DNA of 64,000 nucleotides from an uncultured Chitinophagaceae bacterium. Lineage in GTDB: Bacteria; Bacteroidota; Bacteroidia; Chitinophagales; Chitinophagaceae. The stretch's first letter is position 1; each line of letters opens with the position of its first letter. The DNA lies in contig CALCII010000013.1 of assembly GCA_937907395.1 (NCBI GenBank), positions 310,001-374,000 on the forward strand, written 5' to 3'. The position numbers and the translations under genes are program-made. Below are positions 51,390 through 58,394 of the stretch, one piece after another. The notes under the pieces were generated by a model. It did no database searches, was not told the origin of the DNA, and worked only from the letters and a program-made list of their open reading frames with translations.

Positions 51390-51410
51390 CATTATAAAAG
51401 AAATTAGGAA

Positions 51411-52730
51411 TTAGTGGTTTCTCAGTTTCAGTTCTACTCTGCGGTTTTGTTTTCTTCCGGCAGGAGTTGAATTGTCGGCCACAGGGTTACTCTCGCCAAA
51501 TCCCTTTGAATTCAATCTTGAGGCAGAAATACCTTTGCTTTCAAAGTATGTTTTAACAGCGTCTGCACGTTTTTCGCTCAGAATTTGATTCTTCTGGTCA
51601 TCACCTGAATTATCTGTATAACCTTCTATATCTACTGTTAATTCAGGATTATCTTTCAGGATTGCCACTACTTCATTCAAACCTTTGAAAGAAATTTTTT
51701 GCAATTGTGAGCTGGCCGTCATGAAATAGATATTCTTTGCTGCATAATTCACTTTTTCAATAACTTCTTTTTTGATTTCCGGACAACCATCATTTGAAGC
51801 AACACCTGCAACTGTAGGGCATTTATCGTTTTCATCATTAATGCCATCTCCATCAGTATCAGGAACAGGGCAACCATTGTAACGATCCAGGCCTTTTATT
51901 TTAGGACACTTGTCATTTTCATCGTTAATGCCATCTCCATCGGTATCAGGAACCGGACAACCATCATATCTGGATGTGCCAGCAACAGTTGGACATTTAT
52001 CGTCTTTATCAGCAATGCCATCTTTATCTGTATCGGGGCAGCCATTCAGCGCAGGTAAACCTGCAACATCAGGGCAAGCATCTTTAGCATCATCTACTCC
52101 ATCATTATCTTTGTCTGCAACTACAGGAAGTGGAGGCAATGGTTTAGTTTCGGGAGCTTTTGGCTGAACCAGTGATTGTGCAAATCCAAAAGAGTAAAAA
52201 AGATTGTTAGGAACATTTTCTGTTTTCAGACTATGACGGTAGTTAGCCTGTAAAAAGAAATATGTTTCATTTATCAGGTTGAGTTCAAGGCCCACGCCAA
52301 CAGGAATATAGGCCTGTACACCGTTTTTCTTCCAGTAATTTCCAATACCTGCACCTGCAGATATAAACGGATTTAAAAGGGCACTTCTTTTTAATAAACG
52401 GGCATGCAAAGATGCTTCCAGTTCATTGTAGTAATCTTTAAGAGTTGGCTGAACAGAGGTAAAGCTTTTTCCAAATGTTCCGTTATATCGGAATGAATAA
52501 TCAATTTTAGGAGCGAGGCCTCCAAAGTAATAAACTGAAAATCCGGGAGCCATGTCACGAAGGTTTGTCCAATCGCCACTTTCCCATACATCATTGAAAG
52601 AAGTACTCTTGATTGCTGCAGGAGTATTGAAATCTGTCACATTGAAACTGAATCCAATTGCAGATTTTTTCTGGGCCTGTATTTGAATTGCAAAGGAAAT
52701 GATAAGAATAAAAAATGAAATACGCTTCAT
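51411..52730 (-). CDS. OmpA-family outer-membrane protein with TSP3 repeats
   Basis: 439 residues: signal peptide (1-19), an eight-stranded OmpA-type beta-barrel (20-190), a Pro-rich hinge (P-L-P-P-L-P), four calcium-binding thrombospondin type 3 repeats (D-x-D-x-D-G-x-x-D/N), and a C-terminal OmpA peptidoglycan-binding domain (330-439, with I-E-G-Y-T-D-N-S-G and the N-R-R-V-E motif). It should tether the outer membrane to peptidoglycan and stabilise the envelope. It is divergent from the S24 repressor. Confidence 0.94.
   Translation of the reverse strand: MKRISFFILIISFAIQIQAQKKSAIGFSFNVTDFNTPAAIKSTSFNDVWESGDWTNLRDMAPGFSVYYFGGLAPKIDYSFRYNGTFGKSFTSVQPTLKDYYNELEASLHARLLKRSALLNPFISAGAGIGNYWKKNGVQAYIPVGVGLELNLINETYFFLQANYRHSLKTENVPNNLFYSFGFAQSLVQPKAPETKPLPPLPVVADKDNDGVDDAKDACPDVAGLPALNGCPDTDKDGIADKDDKCPTVAGTSRYDGCPVPDTDGDGINDENDKCPKIKGLDRYNGCPVPDTDGDGINDENDKCPTVAGVASNDGCPEIKKEVIEKVNYAAKNIYFMTASSQLQKISFKGLNEVVAILKDNPELTVDIEGYTDNSGDDQKNQILSEKRADAVKTYFESKGISASRLNSKGFGESNPVADNSTPAGRKQNRRVELKLRNH
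51779..52118 (-). repeat. TSP3 repeat array inside the OmpA-like gene
   Basis: Four tandem calcium-binding repeats. Two central ones are nearly identical over a period of 87 nt (29 residues; for example ATGCCATCTCCATC begins at 51841 and 51928), which suggests recent duplication or gene conversion. Confidence 0.85.
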
Positions 52731-52820
52731 ATAAAAAGTTTACTCCAAGATTGTGCATGAAAGGAAATGGTTGCATTGCTAACTACACGACAGCCGCTTA
52801 AAAAATATTTGCTAAAAAAA

Positions 52821-52849
52821 TTGACAAACTAAAAAAATTAGTATCTTAG
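52821..52849 (+). promoter_or_regulatory. Promoter with palindromic operator of the S24 repressor gene
   Basis: TTG (52821-52823), 18-nt spacer, TATCTTAG (52842-52849). The spacer holds ACTAA-N5-TTAGT (52828-52842), and CTAAAAAAATT recurs 17 nt upstream (52812). The position between the -33 and -7 elements fits autorepression by the product of the downstream gene. Confidence 0.55.
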
Positions 52850-52869
52850 CCTCAATAAATTTTATTTAT

Positions 52870-53619
52870 ATGGGAGTAGCCAATCAGAATCTGAAATATT
52901 TGAGAAAGCTCCGTGGTTGGACGCAGGAAGAATTTGCCACGAAAATTGGTATTAAAAGATCGCTTGTAGGTGCTTATGAGGAAGAAAGGGCAGAGCCCAA
53001 TTATGATGTGCTGGAGACAGTAAGCGATCTGTTTAAAGTGTCCATCGATGATTTGTTGCGCAAGGATCTTAGCGAAACAAAAGGAAGTTATCTCGCCAAA
53101 CGCCGTCAAATGAAAATGCTGGCCGAAACGAACGTGATTCATTTTGTTCCGGTGAAAGCAGCTGCTGGCTACCTGAATGGCTATGCCGATCCTGAATTCC
53201 TGGATGAGTTGAATACGTTTACCCTTCCCATGCTCAGCTCAGGAACTTACCGGGCATTTGAAATTGTAGGTGATTCTATGTTGCCAACTCCAAGTGGCAG
53301 TGTGATTATTTGTGAAAAAGTAGATAACCTGGAAGACATTAAAAACGGTCAGGCTTATATAGTGGTTAGCCGAACAGAAGGAGTGGTTTATAAACGCATC
53401 CAGAAAAATAACCGCAGTAAAAATAAACTGAGTCTTGTAAGCGATAATCCTGTGTTTCAACCTTACCAGGTAAATGCAGAAGATGTACTGGAATTGTGGA
53501 GCGCTCAACTGGTGATCACCAAAGTAAACCAGTTGCAACGATGGGATGTAACCAACCTGGCAGGTTTGGTAAGCAATTTGCAGGACCAGGTAAATAACCT
53601 CAAGAAGAAGATGAATTGA
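52870..53619 (+). CDS. XRE-type repressor with LexA-like S24 peptidase domain
   Basis: 249 residues. N-terminal helix-turn-helix (about 5-62, W-T-Q-E-E-F-A-T-K-I-G-I-K-R), then a LexA/CI-like domain with a putative self-cleavage Ala99-Gly100 (A-A-A-G-Y), nucleophile Ser136 in G-D-S-M-L-P-T and general-base Lys175 in V-V-Y-K-R-I, ending in a short coiled coil (L-Q-D-Q-V-N-N-L-K-K-K). The complete catalytic set suggests a cleavable, stress-responsive repressor. A palindrome in its own promoter supports autoregulation (inference). It may function as a LexA analogue or as an envelope-stress regulator of the divergent ompA-like gene. Confidence 0.85.
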   Translation: MGVANQNLKYLRKLRGWTQEEFATKIGIKRSLVGAYEEERAEPNYDVLETVSDLFKVSIDDLLRKDLSETKGSYLAKRRQMKMLAETNVIHFVPVKAAAGYLNGYADPEFLDELNTFTLPMLSSGTYRAFEIVGDSMLPTPSGSVIICEKVDNLEDIKNGQAYIVVSRTEGVVYKRIQKNNRSKNKLSLVSDNPVFQPYQVNAEDVLELWSAQLVITKVNQLQRWDVTNLAGLVSNLQDQVNNLKKKMN

Positions 53620-53663
53620 TTTACCATTCATCCAACTCCTGATCTCTTTTGGTTTTTAAAAGT

Positions 53664-53671
53664 TAGTTTTG
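53664..53671 (+). promoter_or_regulatory. -7 element (TAGTTTTG) for the DUF5916 gene
   Basis: Exact TAnnTTTG, nine nt before ATG 53681, sharing its last base with the first base of a terminator stem. No clear -33 element. Confidence 0.45.
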
Positions 53672-53695
53672 CCCTCTTTTATGAGGGCTTTTTTA
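53671..53695 (+). terminator. Terminator of the S24 gene that contains the next start codon
   Basis: Stem GCCCTC (53671-53676) / GAGGGC (53683-53688) with loop TTTTAT, followed by six T and A. The ATG of the downstream gene (53681-53683) begins in the loop. Transcripts started at the -7 element just upstream would lack the full 5' arm and escape termination. Confidence 0.75.
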
Positions 53696-56155
53696 TTACT
53701 TACTTACCTGCTGTTTGTTTCATTGCTGTCCTTTGCAAATGGAGAACCCGAACGTTCTTTGCAAGCAGTAAAACTCAATGGCTCCATAAAAATTGATGGA
53801 GAATTGAATGAGCAAATCTGGCAATCAGCGCCTGTAGCCGAAAATTTTGTAGTGAACTCTCCCAACTTTGGAGCGGCATCTGACTATAAAACCAAAGTAT
53901 TCATACTGTACGATAACTCTTCCATTTATATAGGTGCTTATTTATATGATGATCCAAAGCAGGTAAGAAAACAATTAACAGCAAGGGATCGTGAAGGGCG
54001 ACAGGATGTGGATTATTTTTCTGTATTCTTCGACACATACAATGATGATCAAAACGGTTTTCAGTTTCTTGTTACAAGCCGCAACGTACAAAGTGACGGC
54101 AGGTTGAGCCCCACCAATTCGTCACAGTTTGGCCCACCTACAGATTACAGCTGGGATGCTGTGTGGGAAAGCAAAGTAAGTTTTAAAGAAGATGGTTGGG
54201 TTGTGGAAATGCGCATCCCTTTTTTCTCATTACGTTTTGCTCCCAAAGAGAACCAGGACTGGGGTATTAATTTTCAACGCTATGTCCGCCGCACCAATGA
54301 AAGCTCTTTCTGGAATAGTATCAATCCCAATCAGAATGGATTTGTAAATCAGTTTGGGCGTTTATCCGGACTGGAACATTTAACTCCGCCATTACGGCTT
54401 TCGTTCCTCCCTTACATAACCGGAGGTTACCGGAATATCCCTTCTTTGAACGGGACCAAACAGGAATACCTGCGAAACGGTGGTATGGATGTGAAATGGG
54501 GATTGAATGAAAGTTTTACCGTTGATATGACTTTGATTCCGGATTTTGGACAAGTGGTTTCCGATAATGTGGTGAATAACCTTTCACCTTATGAAGTGCA
54601 GTTCCAGGAAAACCGGCCGTTCTTCACCGAAGGCACAGAGATTTTTAATAAAGGAGGATTGTTTTATTCACGAAGAGTGGGTGCAACACCTTCGGGTTAC
54701 TATACAGTGAAAGAAATGGGGTCAACAGATTCAACAAGAATTATTTCAAACCCTGGTGTTGTGCAATTGATCAATGCAACAAAGTTTTCGGGACGTACAC
54801 ACAAAAAACTTGGCATTGGTGTGTTTAATGCAATTGCGGCTCCTATGTTTGGAGAGATCGAATATACGAATACGAAAACCAGAGAGCGGATTCAAACATC
54901 ACCGTTAACGAATTATAATCTGATTGTATTTGACCAGGCATTGAAGAACCGGTCTTCTATTACTTTAACAAATGCGAATGTGATTCGCAGCGGTACAGCA
55001 AGAGATGCCAATGTAACAGGAGTTGATGTGGCTTTATATGATAAAAGAAACCTGTTTGGTTTAAAATACAGATTTGATTACAGTAAAGTAATGGGAGATG
55101 ATCCTTATGATGGATTTAAAAGTGTAATCAATATAGGTAAAGTGAGCGGTAAGATTCAGTACAACCTCACCAACAATATTGAAAGTGATCAATACGATCC
55201 TAATGATCTTGGTATTTTACTGGCACCAAATGAAGTGACTACTGTAGGATCTGTCAGCTATAATCAATTAACACCGGTAGGTAAATTTATATCGTATAGT
55301 TATTCTTTAAGTCTGAGGCATGAGATGTTGTATAAACCATTTGTGTTTACCAATCTTCGGGTAAGTACTACCGGTTTCTGGTATTTTAAAAACTTCTGGG
55401 ATCTTACAGTAGGATTTGAATTACAACCATATTGGCAAAAGGATTATTTTGATTTGCGAACACCCGGACGATTTATGAATAAAGTACCCTGGGGATTCAT
55501 GCGTGTAAGTGGAAGTACAGATAGCCGGAAGAAATTATTTGGACGTGTGAACCTGGGTTTTGCAGAGTCCGTTGATATTAAAAACGATCCGTATTTAGTA
55601 GTGAACCCGGGATGGCGTTATCGATTTAATGATCACCTGAGCCTCGATCTTGATATTCGTTATACATTGGACAAAGGACAGTATGGCTATGCTTTTTTGC
55701 GTGAAACAAACGGAGATCCTATTGCCGGTCGTCGTATAAACAGAGACATGACATTCCTGCTTACAGGTATTTATAATTTTACCAGCCGTATGAATGTAAC
55801 TCTTCGTGCCCGTCATTACTGGAATAAAGTAACGTATTCTCAGTTCCTGAATGTAACCCAGGACGGATGGTGGACAGAACGTCCGTTTATTTCCGGACAG
55901 GATCAGAACTTCAACGTATGGAACCTTGATGTGTTTTATACATGGGATTTTAATTACGGTAGCCGGTTGGTAATAGGTTGGAAAAACTGGCTGGCTGATG
56001 ATTTCCCCATCGACGGTACCAAGTACGCCGGCTATATGGGCAATGCCCGGCAAATGTTATTGTCGCCCCATGGTAATGAATTTACAGCCCGCTTAATTTT
56101 CTTTATTGATTATATGAAACTGAAACGTAAGAAACAGCTGCAGCAAGGCGCCTGA
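53681..56155 (+). CDS. DUF5916 outer-membrane protein with carbohydrate-binding-like domain
   Basis: 824 residues from ATG 53681 (an in-frame TTG at 53669 lies in the terminator stem region). Signal peptide 1-20 (S-F-A-N-G), then a CBM9-like domain (about 25-200: K-I-D-G-E-L-N-E-Q-I-W, Y-D-N-S-S-I-Y-I-G-A-Y) followed by a long outer-membrane beta-barrel rich in aromatic strands. The F-G-Q-V-V-S-D and P-F-F-T-E-G motifs are characteristic of DUF5916. Function is unknown, probably surface binding or uptake. No TonB plug is apparent. Confidence 0.9.
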   Translation: MRAFLLLTYLLFVSLLSFANGEPERSLQAVKLNGSIKIDGELNEQIWQSAPVAENFVVNSPNFGAASDYKTKVFILYDNSSIYIGAYLYDDPKQVRKQLTARDREGRQDVDYFSVFFDTYNDDQNGFQFLVTSRNVQSDGRLSPTNSSQFGPPTDYSWDAVWESKVSFKEDGWVVEMRIPFFSLRFAPKENQDWGINFQRYVRRTNESSFWNSINPNQNGFVNQFGRLSGLEHLTPPLRLSFLPYITGGYRNIPSLNGTKQEYLRNGGMDVKWGLNESFTVDMTLIPDFGQVVSDNVVNNLSPYEVQFQENRPFFTEGTEIFNKGGLFYSRRVGATPSGYYTVKEMGSTDSTRIISNPGVVQLINATKFSGRTHKKLGIGVFNAIAAPMFGEIEYTNTKTRERIQTSPLTNYNLIVFDQALKNRSSITLTNANVIRSGTARDANVTGVDVALYDKRNLFGLKYRFDYSKVMGDDPYDGFKSVINIGKVSGKIQYNLTNNIESDQYDPNDLGILLAPNEVTTVGSVSYNQLTPVGKFISYSYSLSLRHEMLYKPFVFTNLRVSTTGFWYFKNFWDLTVGFELQPYWQKDYFDLRTPGRFMNKVPWGFMRVSGSTDSRKKLFGRVNLGFAESVDIKNDPYLVVNPGWRYRFNDHLSLDLDIRYTLDKGQYGYAFLRETNGDPIAGRRINRDMTFLLTGIYNFTSRMNVTLRARHYWNKVTYSQFLNVTQDGWWTERPFISGQDQNFNVWNLDVFYTWDFNYGSRLVIGWKNWLADDFPIDGTKYAGYMGNARQMLLSPHGNEFTARLIFFIDYMKLKRKKQLQQGA

Positions 56156-57070
56156 TCAGTTCAAACCATACATATCCTTTGCAGTGCGGAATGTATTACA
56201 ATGTGCATCGGTGATGATGCGTACATCAGCTGAATAACCACCACCCATCGCCACCGCACAGGGAATCTGGTGGCGTTGCAATTTGCTGAATACAATTTCA
56301 TCTCTTTGTTTGCATCCATCTTTGGTGATTTTCAATTTGCCGAATTTATCTGTTTCCAGGATGTCAACACCTGAAAGAAAGAAAGCGAAATCCGGCTTCA
56401 CCTTTTCAACCAATTGTGTCAATGTTGTTTCAAGAATGGATAAATATTCGGCATCAGCAGTGCCATCTTTCAATCCTATATCAAGGTCACTTATTTCTTT
56501 TTTAAATGGGTAGTTGTGTGCGCCGTGCATACTGAAAGTGAATACCTTTTCATTGCCGGTAAAGATGGAGGCAGTGCCATTTCCCTGGTGAACATCAAGA
56601 TCTATAATGAGAATTTGTTTCGAAATTTTTTCATTTAATAAATAGTTGGCAGCAACAGCAAAATCATTCAGCAAACAAAAGCCTTCACCACGATCGGCAA
56701 ATGCATGATGTGTGCCGCCTGCTACATTTAAGGCAACTCCTGTTTCTAAAGCAGCAAGAGCACAATCAATGGTCCCTTTTGTAATGATGAATTCACGCTC
56801 TGTAAGTTGAGGTGATTGTGGAAAGCCGATGTGGCGTTGCTCCCGTTCCGTTAATTGTTGCTGTTTTAGTTTCTGTACATAATTATTCGTGTGGGTGAGC
56901 AGAACAATCTCATCGGAACATACACCAGGAGAATGTAAATGAGACGGATTGATTGTTCCCTCATGAAGTAATTGCTCAGGGATGAGTTCATACTTCAGCA
57001 TGGGAAACCGGTGTCCCTCAGGTAATGGATGGGAATAAATGGGATCGTATGCAATGTAGAGTTGATGCAT
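56156..57070 (-). CDS. Histone-deacetylase-family amidohydrolase
   Basis: 304 residues of the class II-like arginase/deacetylase fold. Catalytic residues are intact: H-H in G-G-T-H-H-A-F, zinc ligands in D-L-D-V-H-Q-G-N-G and the Asp in S-G-V-D-I-L-E-T-D-K, and the G-G-G-Y-S segment near the end. Bacterial members deacetylate polyamines, acetoin-related or lysine substrates; the substrate here is unknown. Its ATG overlaps the pdeM stop by one base (TAATG), so translation is coupled. Confidence 0.9.
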   Translation of the reverse strand: MHQLYIAYDPIYSHPLPEGHRFPMLKYELIPEQLLHEGTINPSHLHSPGVCSDEIVLLTHTNNYVQKLKQQQLTEREQRHIGFPQSPQLTEREFIITKGTIDCALAALETGVALNVAGGTHHAFADRGEGFCLLNDFAVAANYLLNEKISKQILIIDLDVHQGNGTASIFTGNEKVFTFSMHGAHNYPFKKEISDLDIGLKDGTADAEYLSILETTLTQLVEKVKPDFAFFLSGVDILETDKFGKLKITKDGCKQRDEIVFSKLQRHQIPCAVAMGGGYSADVRIITDAHCNTFRTAKDMYGLN

Positions 57071-57723
57071 TAATTCACTTCCATGATTGATTTATTCACA
57101 ACAGCGAATACACGATCCGCCTTTTTTTGCCGGATGGTGTGCAGTCCTGTGAAATGGCCAAATGCAGGTAATACCGCCACTTGTTTTGCGAAGTGATAAC
57201 AGGGGAACCGCAGCGATTGTTTAGCTGCTCCATCAATGCGAACTCCCGGATGAATGTGTCCCGAAAAATAATAGGGGTCTGTATTCTTAACAGCTGTTGG
57301 AGGTTCATGTATAAATGCGAAATGGCGAATGTTTAATTGTTCATGAATGTTAATTTGATTTAACGAATACCAGCTTTCATGCAGGATGTCATGATTGCCT
57401 TTCACCAGCTGTATGGGAAGGTTAGAAAGGTCTCTTCTCCATTTCTCAAATAACAATACTTCGTTATTAGCATGGCTATGAAAAAAATCTCCGGTAATAA
57501 TGAGGTAGGCTGGTTTGAAGAATTGTATCTGTGCAAATAATCGTTGTAGGTCTTCTTTAAATACAGTTGCGGGTATCCCAATCCCTTCTTTTCGGAAATG
57601 ACCGCTTTTCCCAAAATGGATGTCGGAAACGATCAATGCATTTTCCTGTTCCCAGAAAATACATTTCTCCGGTGAAAGCCAGAGTGTTTCGCTCATCCAT
57701 TCAAATTTAAACGGTGACATCAT
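57070..57723 (-). CDS. pdeM: Ligase-associated metallophosphoesterase PdeM
   Basis: 217 residues with the calcineurin-like dimetal site: S-D-I-H-F-G-K, T-G-D-F-F-H-S, K-G-N-H-D and G-H-I-H-P-G. PdeM homologues occur with an Lhr-type helicase, a beta-CASP exonuclease and an ATP-dependent DNA ligase in a four-gene DNA-repair module (established family context). Only the helicase is nearby here, 670 nt upstream on the same strand, with a haem-binding protein gene in between; ligase and exonuclease are not in the window. Overlaps the HDAC-like gene by one base. Confidence 0.87.
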   Translation of the reverse strand: MMSPFKFEWMSETLWLSPEKCIFWEQENALIVSDIHFGKSGHFRKEGIGIPATVFKEDLQRLFAQIQFFKPAYLIITGDFFHSHANNEVLLFEKWRRDLSNLPIQLVKGNHDILHESWYSLNQINIHEQLNIRHFAFIHEPPTAVKNTDPYYFSGHIHPGVRIDGAAKQSLRFPCYHFAKQVAVLPAFGHFTGLHTIRQKKADRVFAVVNKSIMEVN

Positions 57724-57785
57724 TGAGCTGCAAATGTAATATGCAGATGAAACTGAGAAAGGGAAAGGCTGGATTCTTTAAAAAA

Positions 57786-57807
57786 AAATCCCGCTTTTGC
57801 GGGATTT
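57786..57807 (-). terminator. Terminator after the haem-binding protein gene
   Basis: Perfect stem AAATCCCGC / GCGGGATTT with a TTTT loop (plus-strand view) and a T-run on the minus strand. It separates the haem-binding gene from pdeM. Confidence 0.88.
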
Positions 57808-57813
57808 CTATCA

Positions 57814-58320
57814 CTAGCGTGTTTCTTTCTTTTGTTCGTCGCTTCGGTTTTCTGGTTCTGCTGCCGGAAGCTGGGCCAGGCTTTCTGTTACCCATTTTTT
57901 GATTGCGGCTTTTTGTTCGGCAGTGAGGATCGCATTTTTATGAATCCAGGTATAACTCTCAAGAGGCATCCAGCCTTCAGTTACAGATTCTTCAATCTCC
58001 TGTAATTTTTTGCGTTGGCGTTTTTCTGTGTAGGTTGTAAACTCAGAAAAATTCAAATGCTTTTTTCCATCATTTACATGGTTCTGTAACCACCAGGCTA
58101 CCGGTTGAATATTGGAATACCAGGGGTACTCTGTATTGTTACTATGGCAATCGTAACAAGCAATTTGCATAGCTGTTTTTACTTCGTCGCTCATAGCAAA
58201 TTTTGTATTGATGTCGTTGGGGAAGGGCCCGGCTGATTGGTTTCGTGCCGGTTTAATAAATTGTATGATCACCAGCAGGGCTGCAAGGGCATAGAGTATT
58301 TTCTTTATCATAGCATGCAT
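57814..58320 (-). CDS. Haem-binding domain (cytochrome c-like) membrane protein
   Basis: 168 residues: N-terminal membrane anchor or uncleaved signal (about 4-23), then a Haem_bd domain with a single C-Y-D-C-H heme-attachment site (about 55-59) and W-Y-S-N-I-Q-P. The M4 start at 58311 is equally possible. The C-terminal tail is Glu/Lys-rich. Such proteins are assumed to be periplasmic monoheme cytochromes. It stands between helicase and pdeM genes without an evident functional tie. Confidence 0.82.
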   Translation of the reverse strand: MHAMIKKILYALAALLVIIQFIKPARNQSAGPFPNDINTKFAMSDEVKTAMQIACYDCHSNNTEYPWYSNIQPVAWWLQNHVNDGKKHLNFSEFTTYTEKRQRKKLQEIEESVTEGWMPLESYTWIHKNAILTAEQKAAIKKWVTESLAQLPAAEPENRSDEQKKETR

Positions 58321-58394
58321 GTTTTTATAAATGTAATAAAAAGAAAGAAAGTGCAGAATGGTTTCCGGAATATGTTGACAATTATACGGAACCG

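Noticed and set aside
51779..52118. Tandem repeats considered as an assembly artefact or CRISPR-like array
   Set aside because: They encode regular calcium-binding TSP3 motifs in frame within an OmpA-like protein; the units vary in a way expected for coding repeats and there are no spacers.
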